Of a stretch of DNA of 64,000 nucleotides, positions 58,337-64,000 are shown in pieces. Both the position numbers and the translations under genes were made by a program. The notes beneath the pieces were generated by a model. The model had not been told where the DNA came from. It did not search any database and worked only from the letters and a program-made list of their open reading frames with translations. The DNA is from Pimelobacter simplex (lineage in GTDB: Bacteria; Actinomycetota; Actinomycetes; Propionibacteriales; Nocardioidaceae): contig JADCLI010000002.1 of NCBI GenBank assembly GCA_016803235.1, forward strand, positions 124,001 to 188,000, in the 5' to 3' direction. Within the stretch, counting starts at the first letter, position 1, and each line of letters begins with the position of its first letter.

Positions 58337-58927
58337 ATGACCTCGACGCCCCTGCGGACGCTCTCCGGAGTGGCCGACGTCCCCGCCTCGCTCGCCGACG
58401 CGACGGTGGTGCTCATCGACTACCAGACCACCTACACGACCGGCGCGATGGAGCTGGACGGCTGGGACGCCGCGCTCGACCAGGCCGCGGACCTGCTCGG
58501 CAAGGCCCGCGCGGCCGGCGCGACCGTGGTGCACGTCCAGCACGACGACGGGCCTGGCAGCCTCTACGACGTCTCCGCGCCGATCGGTGCGATCCACGAC
58601 CGGGTGCGCCCGGTCGACGGTGAGGCCGTGGTCACCAAGGCTGCCCCGAACTCCTTCCACGGCACCGAGCTGGCCGACCTGCTGGAGGCCGCCGGCCACC
58701 AGCAGATCGTCCTCGCCGGGTTCATGACGCACATGTGCGTCACCTTCACCGCCGAGGGTGCCCTCCTGCGCGGGTACGACGTCACCGTGGTCGCCGACGC
58801 CTGCGCGACCCGCTCGCTGCCGAGCGCCGCCGGCGACGTCCCGGCCGCCCAGTTGCACGCGGCGGCGCTGGCGACCATCGGCGACGTGTACGGCACCGTG
58901 GTCCGCTCGGTCGCCGACCTGCGCTGA
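58337..58927 (+). CDS. Isochorismatase-family cysteine hydrolase
   Basis: A 196-residue enzyme of the isochorismatase superfamily. The catalytic triad is visible: Asp in TVVLIDYQTTY (about 28), Lys in VVTKAAPNSFHGT (about 101) and Cys in FMTHMCVTFTAEGALLRGYDV (about 134). It may hydrolyse a nicotinamide-like or N-carbamoyl compound. ATG 58337 follows GGAAAGGAAACC. It is divergent from the GlxA-type regulator, a common pairing. Confidence 0.88.
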   Translation: MTSTPLRTLSGVADVPASLADATVVLIDYQTTYTTGAMELDGWDAALDQAADLLGKARAAGATVVHVQHDDGPGSLYDVSAPIGAIHDRVRPVDGEAVVTKAAPNSFHGTELADLLEAAGHQQIVLAGFMTHMCVTFTAEGALLRGYDVTVVADACATRSLPSAAGDVPAAQLHAAALATIGDVYGTVVRSVADLR

Positions 58928-58942
58928 CTCCGAGGACACGCC

Positions 58943-59818
58943 CTACGGCTGAGCCGCCCGGCTGAGCACGAACTCCTCCGTGAGGGAGGTCAGCTTGGCC
59001 GGGTTGCGGACCACGAGGATCTTGCTGATCCGGCCGTCCGCGAGCTCCAGGCTGATCGCGGTGACCTCGCCGCGCGCGTCGATCCGGGCGCCGAGAGAGC
59101 CGTTGATCCACACCGGCTCGATGACGCCGTCGGGCGCGAAGGTCGCGAAGTTCGCCAGCAGCCGCGCGACCGGCTCCGAGCCGTGCAGCGGCTTGCGGAT
59201 CGCCTGTGCCACGCCGCCGTGGTCGGCCAGCAGCACCACGTCGGGCGCGAGCGCGTCGAGCAGGCCCTGGAGGTCCCCGCCCTGCACCGCGGCGAGGAAG
59301 CTCTCGACGACCGCCTGCTGCTCGCCCCGGTCGACGTCGACCCGCGGCCGCCGTGCGGCCACGTGGTTGCGGGCCCGGGTGGCGATCTGGCGGACCGCGG
59401 CCGACGTCTTGCCGACGGCGGCCGCGATCTCGTCGTACGGGGTGTCGAAGACCTCCCGCAGCACGAACACCGCGCGCTCGGTCGGCCCCAGCGTCTCGAG
59501 CACGGTGAGCATCGCCATCGACACGCTCTCGGCGAGCTCGACGTCCTCGGCGACGTCGGGCGCGGTCAGCAGGGGCTCGGGCAGCCACTCGCCGACGTAG
59601 TCCTCGCGCCGCCGGGACAGCGTGCGCAGCCGGTTGAGTGCCTGGCGGGTGACGATCCGGACCAGGTACGCCCGCGGGTCGCGGATCTCGTCGCGGTCCA
59701 CCTCCGCCCACCGCAGCCAGGTCTCCTGAACGACGTCCTCGGCGTCGGCCGCGGAGCCGAGCATCTCGTAGGCGACCGTGAAGAGCAGGTTGCGGTGGGC
59801 GACGAAGGGATCGCTCAT
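58943..59818 (-). CDS. ECF41 family sigma factor
   Basis: A 291-residue sigma factor with C-terminal SnoaL-like domain. Region 2 is FVAHRNLLFTVAYEMLGSAADAEDVVQETWLRW, the linker has the ECF41 motif WLPEPLL (about 85-91), region 4 is LGPTERAVFVLREVFDTPYDEIAAAVGKTSAAVRQIATRARNHV (about 113-155). The C-terminal domain (about 170-285) includes the NPAKL motif (of NPDKL type) that modulates activity. ATG 59818 overlaps the stop of the AhpD-like gene (ATGA), so they form one operon under the promoter at 60417-60443. Confidence 0.93.
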   Translation of the reverse strand: MSDPFVAHRNLLFTVAYEMLGSAADAEDVVQETWLRWAEVDRDEIRDPRAYLVRIVTRQALNRLRTLSRRREDYVGEWLPEPLLTAPDVAEDVELAESVSMAMLTVLETLGPTERAVFVLREVFDTPYDEIAAAVGKTSAAVRQIATRARNHVAARRPRVDVDRGEQQAVVESFLAAVQGGDLQGLLDALAPDVVLLADHGGVAQAIRKPLHGSEPVARLLANFATFAPDGVIEPVWINGSLGARIDARGEVTAISLELADGRISKILVVRNPAKLTSLTEEFVLSRAAQP

Positions 59819-60408
59819 GCGGGCGAGCCTACGGCGGGCCGCTCGGCCAGGGGCTTCATGCCGCACGCGGCCGCGAAGCCCTCGGACTCGATGCCCAGTG
59901 CGGTGTTGGACCGGGTCGTCATGTTCGCGAAGCCGATCACGTTGGTCAGCTCGATCAGGCCCGCCGGCCCGAGCGCGGCGAGCAGCGGCTCGACCATCTC
60001 GTCGGTGACCGTGGGGGGCGTCTGGCTGGCGGCCTCGGCGTACTCCATCACCTGGCGCTCGAGCGTGGAGAAGACCGTCGAGGCCCGCCAGTTCGGGACC
60101 TCGCGCGCCTTGTCGAGGTCGAGACCCTTGTCGCGGGCCATGAAGTAGTTGAAGTCGAGGCACCAGGAGCAGCCGACCAGGGAGGCGACCGCCATGTGCG
60201 CGTAGGTCTTGAGGGTCTCGTCGCAGGCATCCCACTTCTGCAGCTTCTGGCCGAAGGACATGCTCGCCTTGAGGACCGGCTGGTGGTGCCACAGCACGCC
60301 GATCGACTCGGGCACACTGCCGAACATCTTGGTGGCGAACTTCTTCACCAGGGCGCCGTAGAGGCCGGTGATCGGGGCGGCGGGGATGCGGGTTCCTGTC
60401 GTGGTCAT
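59815..60408 (-). CDS. AhpD-like CMD-family protein, partner of ECF41
   Basis: A 197-residue carboxymuconolactone-decarboxylase-like protein. Active-site segment VGCSWCLDFNYFMARDKGLDL has the CxxC (about 91-94) but Asn where AhpD has His, followed by ARASTVFSTLERQVMEYAEAASQTP-type helices. As the upstream gene of an ECF41 operon it is a typical COE partner, probably a peroxide- or thiol-active enzyme. The start at 60408 is only 8 bases from the -10 element, so the mRNA is nearly leaderless. Confidence 0.88.
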   Translation of the reverse strand: MTTTGTRIPAAPITGLYGALVKKFATKMFGSVPESIGVLWHHQPVLKASMSFGQKLQKWDACDETLKTYAHMAVASLVGCSWCLDFNYFMARDKGLDLDKAREVPNWRASTVFSTLERQVMEYAEAASQTPPTVTDEMVEPLLAALGPAGLIELTNVIGFANMTTRSNTALGIESEGFAAACGMKPLAERPAVGSPA

Positions 60409-60416
60409 GCCATGAA

Positions 60417-60443
60417 GACACCGGAGCTCCACGGTGTGTGACA
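60417..60443 (-). promoter_or_regulatory. ECF41 promoter of the AhpD-ECF41 operon
   Basis: Minus strand TGTCACA (60443-60437), 16-base spacer, TGTC (60420-60417). The -35 half lies in the 31-bp palindrome at 60426-60456. The layout equals that of the ECF41-type promoters at 24055 and 23993. Confidence 0.7.
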
Positions 60444-60456
60444 CACACCGTGGAGC
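60426..60456. repeat. 31-bp perfect palindrome containing the ECF41 -35 element
   Basis: Arms GCTCCACGGTGTGTG and CACACACCGTGGAGC meet at a single A (60441). It is placed between the DUF305 stop (60465) and the AhpD-like start (60408), so it may also end the DUF305 transcript as a hairpin, although there is no U-tract. Confidence 0.8.
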
Positions 60457-60464
60457 ACCGGGGC

Positions 60465-61121
60465 TCACTGCCGGTCGAGCAGCTCCTCCATGGTGTCGAT
60501 CTCGGCGGCCTGGCCCTCGGCGATCGCCTTCGCCAGCTCGATCGCGTCGGGGAACCTGCCGTCCTCCTGCTCGGTCTCGGCCATCGTGATCGCGCCTTCG
60601 TGGTGCTCGATCATCATCTCCATCCACAACGCCGGGAAGTCCGCGTCGGAGGACTCCTCGAGCTCGGCCATCTGCTCGGCCGACATCATGCCGGGCATGT
60701 CGTGACCGGGCATCTCGCTGTCGTCCGCGCCCTCCATGTCCTCCATGTCCTCCATGTCATGGCCGGCGTTGGCGTGGTCCATCGACGTGGCCGGGACCTC
60801 CTTGTCCCAGTCCATCAGCCAGGTGGTCATCGTCTCGACCTCCGGCGTCTGGGCAGCCTGGATCTGGTCGACGAGCGCGCGGACCTCCGGCGACAGCGGG
60901 CGGTCCTGGGCGAGCAGTGCCATCTGCAGCGCCTGCGCGTGGTGGGGGATCATCATCGTCGCGAACTCGACGTCCGCCTCGTTGAAGACGTCGCCGTTGC
61001 GGGCCGTCTCGACGGCAGCCGGCTTCGCGTCGTCCTTCCCCTCGCCGCAGGCGGCGAGGCTCAGGGCAAGGGCGATCGCGCCGGTGGCGGAGGCCAGCCG
61101 GCGGAGGGTGGTGGGGTGCAT
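60465..61121 (-). CDS. Met/His-rich DUF305 family lipoprotein
   Basis: A 218-residue exported lipoprotein with lipobox LAAC at about 22-25. Two DUF305 units (DVEFATMMIPHHAQALQM at about 50-67 and LWMEMMIEHHEGAITMAE at about 167-184) with HH pairs flank a Met/His/Asp-rich linker (HDMEDMEDMEGADDSEMPGHDMPGMMSAEQM) typical of copper-binding proteins. ATG 61121 has CAGGAGAACC upstream. Followed on the same strand by nothing but the palindrome, and preceded by DUF6153. Confidence 0.85.
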   Translation of the reverse strand: MHPTTLRRLASATGAIALALSLAACGEGKDDAKPAAVETARNGDVFNEADVEFATMMIPHHAQALQMALLAQDRPLSPEVRALVDQIQAAQTPEVETMTTWLMDWDKEVPATSMDHANAGHDMEDMEDMEGADDSEMPGHDMPGMMSAEQMAELEESSDADFPALWMEMMIEHHEGAITMAETEQEDGRFPDAIELAKAIAEGQAAEIDTMEELLDRQ

Positions 61122-61174
61122 CTGGTTCTCCTGGTCTGTTCGGTGTGCGTCGGGTGCTGGGAGCCGGGGGCTCC

Positions 61175-61528
61175 TCAGCAGCGCTGCACCGACAGCCGGT
61201 GGAGGTCGGGTGGGTCGCGGAACCGCGCGGCGCGGGCCACCAGGATCCGCCAGCGCACGGGCACCTCGCGCGGCGCGAGCAGCGGACGTCGTACGGCGAC
61301 CACGCCGGTCGCCAGGCCCGCGGCCATCACCAGCAGGGCCAGGCACAGCTCGGCCAGGTCGTGCCCGGTGGTGCCGCCGTGGTCGGGCGGCACGTCCTCG
61401 TGGTGGCTGGCCGCCGCGGCCGGGAGCGGCGCAGAGGCCACGCCGTGATCGGCCATCCCGTGCATCGCGAACAGCCCCGCCAGGGCGGCGATCGTGACGA
61501 GGAGCCGGCGCAGCAGGTCAGGTCGCAT
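61175..61528 (-). CDS. DUF6153-like membrane protein
   Basis: A 117-residue protein with an N-terminal hydrophobic stretch (LLVTIAALAGLFAMHGMADHG, about 10-30), a His-rich external region (ASHHEDVPPDHGGTTGHD) and a second helix (LAELCLALLVMAAGLATGVVAV, about 58-79). The pattern resembles actinobacterial DUF6153 proteins found beside DUF305 genes. The His cluster hints at metal binding. It is 53 bases upstream of the DUF305 gene on the same strand and probably cotranscribed with it. Confidence 0.7.
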   Translation of the reverse strand: MRPDLLRRLLVTIAALAGLFAMHGMADHGVASAPLPAAAASHHEDVPPDHGGTTGHDLAELCLALLVMAAGLATGVVAVRRPLLAPREVPVRWRILVARAARFRDPPDLHRLSVQRC

Positions 61529-62321
61529 AGCCGAGGCCGCGCTCGCTCATCGCCGCCTCGAGCCGGTCGAGCGCGATCGGCCCGACGCCGTGCAGCGCGG
61601 CGAGGTCGGCGCGGGTCCAGCCGCTGACGGCTTCGAGGGTGTGCACGTCCACCGCACGCAGGGCGCGGGTGGCGGGGGCTCCGATGGTGCGCGGCAGCGG
61701 AGTCCCGGGGCGGCGCGGCGCGCGCTCGCGTGGGCCGTCCTCGTGGTCGAGGACCGCCTCGCCGCGCGGCGAGAGCCGGTAGCCGATCGCCAGCGACTCG
61801 GTCAGCCCGCGCTCCTTGAGCTTGCGCACGTCCTTCTTGAAGTCGGGCGTCTCGCGGCCCAGCTCCGCGGCCAGGTCGGGCGCGCGCACCTCCGGGTTGC
61901 GGTCGATGATCCGCAGCGTGGCGCGGGTCCACGGCCCGATCGGCGAGGCGGCGTCCAGGCGGTCGAGGCCGGCGAGGATGGTGACGATCTCGCCCGGCTG
62001 GGGGACCGTCTCGCGCAGGGTCTCGCGGGGGTCGGTGCCGCCGTAGCGCAGGCCGACCCGGAACACCGGCCGGTCCGCCCGCGCCTCGAGGGCCTGCCTG
62101 AGTGCGGCCAGCGAGGCGGCGCCGGCGCGGCGGGCGTCGTCGGCGCGCAGCCTCGACAGCGCGACCTCCTCGACGCTGACCACCTCGACGACCCCGACCG
62201 CGGTGCGCAGCCGGGTGCCGACCTTGACCCGCGGGCGGTCCCAGCGGCGGAAGGCGAGGTCGACCGTGCCGGCGCGCACGCCCTCGAGCTCGGCCGGTCG
62301 CATCATCACGGTGCCGAGCAT
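61518..62321 (-). CDS. ASCH-like / helix-hairpin-helix protein of unknown function
   Basis: A 267-residue soluble protein. The N-terminal part (VMMRPAELEGVRAGTVDLAFRRWDRPRVKVGTRLRTAVGVVEVVSV) resembles an ASCH/PUA-like domain, a middle winged-helix-like region (VRAPDLAAELGRETPDFKKDVRKLKERGLTES) follows, and the C-terminus (LEAVSGWTRADLAALHGVGPIALDRLEAAMSERGL) is a helix-hairpin-helix, suggesting nucleic acid binding. ATG 62321 is a choice among nearby ATG/GTG codons. It overlaps the DUF6153 start by 11 bases. Confidence 0.7.
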   Translation of the reverse strand: MLGTVMMRPAELEGVRAGTVDLAFRRWDRPRVKVGTRLRTAVGVVEVVSVEEVALSRLRADDARRAGAASLAALRQALEARADRPVFRVGLRYGGTDPRETLRETVPQPGEIVTILAGLDRLDAASPIGPWTRATLRIIDRNPEVRAPDLAAELGRETPDFKKDVRKLKERGLTESLAIGYRLSPRGEAVLDHEDGPRERAPRRPGTPLPRTIGAPATRALRAVDVHTLEAVSGWTRADLAALHGVGPIALDRLEAAMSERGLGYAT

Positions 62322-62382
62322 AGGCGGCGGGGTGATGTGACTTCTCCTTGCGAGGTGCCGCATCCGGGCGGATCGTGGGGAT

Positions 62383-62802
62383 GTGTCCGTCGTCGTCCCC
62401 GGTGCCGCACTGGCCGCGGTGCTGATCGCCGGAGGCGCGGCCGGCTGGGACGTGTTCGTCGAGCCGACGCCGCTGGAGCGGTGCATCGCCACGGCGGCGC
62501 ACAAGCTCGACCGCCTCGAGCAGATCGCGGAGGAGCGTTTCGGCGCCGTGGAGCACACGACCCTCCGGGCTGACTGGTGCGACGACACCGGTCGCCCCGG
62601 CGCCACCCTCCACGTCCGGGTGGACGGTTGGACCCGGCGACGGGAGGGGGTCGCGTACCTGCACCACCCGCCCTGGCGGTGGCACGCGGCGGGCGAGCGC
62701 TGGACGCTCCCGGGCCAGGCTCGCCTGAACGTCGGCGTCGGCATGACGGTCGACGTCGAGGGGAGCCGGCACGTCGAGGTCACGCTCTCCCTCCCGCCTT
62801 GA
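62383..62802 (+). CDS. Hypothetical exported or anchored protein
   Basis: A 139-residue protein with a hydrophobic N-terminus (VVPGAALAAVLIAGGAAGW, about 4-22) that could be a signal anchor, then a soluble, beta-rich part (CDDTGRPGATLHVRVDGWTRRREGVAYLHHPPWRWHAAGERWTLP). Trp-rich. Nothing recognisable. GTG start 62383; divergent from the ASCH-like gene. Confidence 0.55.
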   Translation: MSVVVPGAALAAVLIAGGAAGWDVFVEPTPLERCIATAAHKLDRLEQIAEERFGAVEHTTLRADWCDDTGRPGATLHVRVDGWTRRREGVAYLHHPPWRWHAAGERWTLPGQARLNVGVGMTVDVEGSRHVEVTLSLPP

Positions 62803-62841
62803 CGTTCTTCGCCATCGGGTGATTACATCGCCGTATGGCGA
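62799..62841 (+). promoter_or_regulatory. Promoter and dyad of the CmtR-like gene
   Basis: TTGACG (62799-62804), 18-base spacer, TTACAT (62823-62828), ATG at 62835: a leaderless promoter. TCGCCAT (62809-62815) and ATGGCGA (62835-62841) are complementary and an inner ATCGCC/GGTGAT dyad lies between them, as expected of a metal-sensor operator. Confidence 0.55.
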
Positions 62842-63224
62842 TGAATCTGGACGACGCGCTCCCCGAGGCGCCTACCGAGGTCGACGCGCTCGTCGCGGCC
62901 GCCTGCCTGCTGCACGGACTGAGCGACCCCAGCCGGCTCGCGATCCTGCAGCACCTCGCCCTCGGCGAGCACCGCGTCGTCGACCTCACCGCCCATCTCG
63001 GACTGGCTCAGTCGACGGTGTCCAAGCACCTCGCGTGCCTTCGTGACTGCGGTCTCGTGGTGTCGCGGCCCAGCGGCCGGGCCTCGGTGATCTCCCTCGC
63101 GCACCCCGAGCTGACTCGCGACATCCTGCGCGCCGCCGAGCGGCTGCTGGCGGCCACCGGCGACGCGGTCGTGCTCTGCGAGAACTTCGGCCCCGAGGCG
63201 CTGCACACGCTGGAGGAGCAGTGA
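62835..63224 (+). CDS. ArsR/SmtB family metal sensor, CmtR-like
   Basis: A 129-residue winged-helix repressor. HTH VVDLTAHLGLAQSTVSKHLACLRDCGLVVSRPSGRASV (about 48-85). The CLRDC pair (Cys68, Cys72) in the recognition helix and a C-terminal Cys115 (VVLCENFG) reproduce the CmtR Cd(II)/Pb(II) site (C57, C61, C102) of Mycobacterium. It should respond to Cd or Pb and control the CDF exporters that follow; its TGA overlaps the start of the next gene (GTGA). ATG 62835; ATG 62841 is an alternative. Confidence 0.88.
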   Translation: MAMNLDDALPEAPTEVDALVAAACLLHGLSDPSRLAILQHLALGEHRVVDLTAHLGLAQSTVSKHLACLRDCGLVVSRPSGRASVISLAHPELTRDILRAAERLLAATGDAVVLCENFGPEALHTLEEQ

Positions 63225-63865
63225 CCGCCACTCTCGACCTCGCCCCGACCCCGCGCAGTCGCCTCGCCCGGCAGGCGCGACTCCTGGCGGCGGCGTCGGT
63301 CGCCTACAACCTGGTCGAGGCCGTCGTCGCACTGGCGGCGGGCCTCGTGGCCGGCTCGGTCGCCCTCGTCGGGTTCGGGCTCGACTCGGTCGTCGAGGTC
63401 TCCAGCGGGCTGGTCGTGCTGTGGCAGTTCCGCCACCCGTTGCCGGAGTCGCGGGAGCGCAGGGCACTGCGCCTGATGGCGATCTCCTTCCTCGCGCTCG
63501 CGGCCCTCGTCGGCGTCGAGTCGGTCCGCGTCCTGGCGAGTGGGCACGAGCCCGATCCGTCCACCGTCGGCATCGCTCTCGCGGCGGCGTCGCTCGTCGT
63601 GATGCCCCTACTCTCCAAGGCGCAGCGCCGGACCGGTCGTGCCCTGGGCTCGAACGCCGTCGTCGCCGACGGCACTCAGACCCTGCTGTGCACCTGGCTG
63701 TCGGCCGCGCTGCTCGCCGGGCTGTTGCTCAACGCGCTGCTCGGCTGGACCTGGGCAGATCCGGTGGCCGGCCTGGTCATCGCCGCGGTCGCCGCTCGGG
63801 AGGGCATCCAGGCCTGGCGTGGCGACGGCTGTTGCGGGAGCTGCGCGCGAACGGAAGGGGACTGA
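63221..63865 (+). CDS. Cation diffusion facilitator-type transporter, truncated form
   Basis: A 214-residue membrane protein with about five or six helices. CDF features are SVAYNLVEAVVALAAGLVAGSVALVGFGLDSVVEVSSGLVVLW (about 24-66, the GFGLDSxVE metal motif with Asp) and VVADGTQTLLCTWLSAALLAGLLLNALLGWTWADPVAGLVIAAVAAREG (Asp in ADxTQT and ADPVAG). It lacks the cytosolic C-terminal domain and ends in a Cys-rich tail (GCCGSC). GTG 63221 overlaps the CmtR-like stop; a Cd or Pb or Zn exporter is likely. Confidence 0.87.
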   Translation: MTATLDLAPTPRSRLARQARLLAAASVAYNLVEAVVALAAGLVAGSVALVGFGLDSVVEVSSGLVVLWQFRHPLPESRERRALRLMAISFLALAALVGVESVRVLASGHEPDPSTVGIALAAASLVVMPLLSKAQRRTGRALGSNAVVADGTQTLLCTWLSAALLAGLLLNALLGWTWADPVAGLVIAAVAAREGIQAWRGDGCCGSCARTEGD

Positions 63866-63866
63866 T

Positions 63867-64000
63867 ATGGGCGTCGGGCACGGCCACGGCCACGGCGGCG
63901 GCACCCCCGGGCACGCCGGCGGTCGGCACCGCTGGCGGCTGGGTGTCTCGTTCGGGCTGATCGCGGCCTTCTTCGTCGTCGAACTGGTCGTCGGCCTGGT
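63867..64000 (+). CDS. Cation diffusion facilitator, CzcD-like, 3' end missing
   Basis: The frame starts at ATG 63867, one base after the previous stop, with GGAAGGGG upstream, and runs off the window. The visible residues are a His-rich N-terminus (GHGHGHGGG...GHAGGRH) followed by a first helix (LGVSFGLIAAFFVVELVVGL), the CzcD/ZitB-type beginning of a CDF exporter. Probably a Zn/Cd/Co exporter in the CmtR-like operon. Confidence 0.8.
   Translation, partial: MGVGHGHGHGGGTPGHAGGRHRWRLGVSFGLIAAFFVVELVVGL

Overview
The window is very GC-rich DNA with a strong preference for G/C in third codon positions, many GTG starts, 4-bp stop/start overlaps (ATGA or GTGA) and several apparently leaderless mRNAs. 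Protein families such as LVIVD-repeat proteins, DUF305, ECF41 and ECF42 sigma factors, GlxA-type regulators and MmpL fit a high-GC actinobacterium. A Nocardioides-like member of the Propionibacteriales is my best guess, inferred from gene content and not proven. The window holds about 76 protein genes and one pseudogene. I see no rRNA, tRNA, CRISPR array, integrase or transposase, and no gene-free stretch over 300 bases.

Layout. 1-9.7 kb: the 3' part of an MMPL transporter; small regulators and VOC proteins, including a TetR/VOC divergent pair with a palindromic operator; an LVIVD-repeat secreted protein divergent from a DUF305 lipoprotein; and a DrrAB-type ABC exporter with its MerR regulator. 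9.7-13.6 kb: a YnfA-type membrane protein behind an unusual leader, an Rrf2 regulator sharing an operator with an AhpD-like gene, and a CoA-thioester hydratase/hydrolase. 13.5-18.5 kb: an arsenic resistance block (arsC, aquaglyceroporin, ArsR-phosphatase fusion, second ArsC, OsmC protein, ArsO-like flavoprotein, ArsR). 18.5-21.7 kb: a Mn2+ riboswitch (yybP-ykoY) driving a TMEM165/GDT1 exporter, then an MFS transporter, an acetyltransferase and a CAP-domain protein.

21.7-26.3 kb: a MarR operon with a very long palindrome, and an AhpD-like gene divergent from an ECF41/SigJ-like sigma factor with matching promoters. 26.4-34.4 kb: an OmpR-type response regulator and a histidine kinase fused in frame to a DUF4173 membrane protein, followed by VanX dipeptidase, alanine racemase and D-Ala-D-Ala ligase (a D-alanine/peptidoglycan cluster), then a NarL-type two-component pair. 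34.4-39.6 kb: GrpB, alpha/beta hydrolase, an ECF42 sigma factor with its YCII partner, DUF2784, a secreted GH16 glucanase and a VOC protein. 39.7-45.1 kb: a copper block (CopA, a secreted accessory protein, CopZ, CsoR) and a divergent MFS transporter with its own CsoR-like operator.

45.1-51.2 kb: GNAT, ChrA chromate transporter, a CDF pseudogene remnant, and the vitamin B12 uptake operon btuC-btuD-btuF behind a cobalamin riboswitch. 50.4-57.3 kb: IclR/scoAB, and an SDR-dehydrogenase-acyl-CoA ligase-response regulator operon controlled by a divergent TetR with nested operators. 57.2-60.4 kb: a GlxA-type regulator divergent from an isochorismatase, and an AhpD-ECF41 operon whose promoter lies inside a 31-bp palindrome. 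60.4-64 kb: a Met/His-rich DUF305 lipoprotein and DUF6153 (probably copper-related), two proteins of unknown function, and a CmtR-like Cd/Pb sensor with two CDF metal exporters, the second cut by the window end. The overall theme is metal and oxidant stress plus envelope maintenance, with many short, self-regulated operons.
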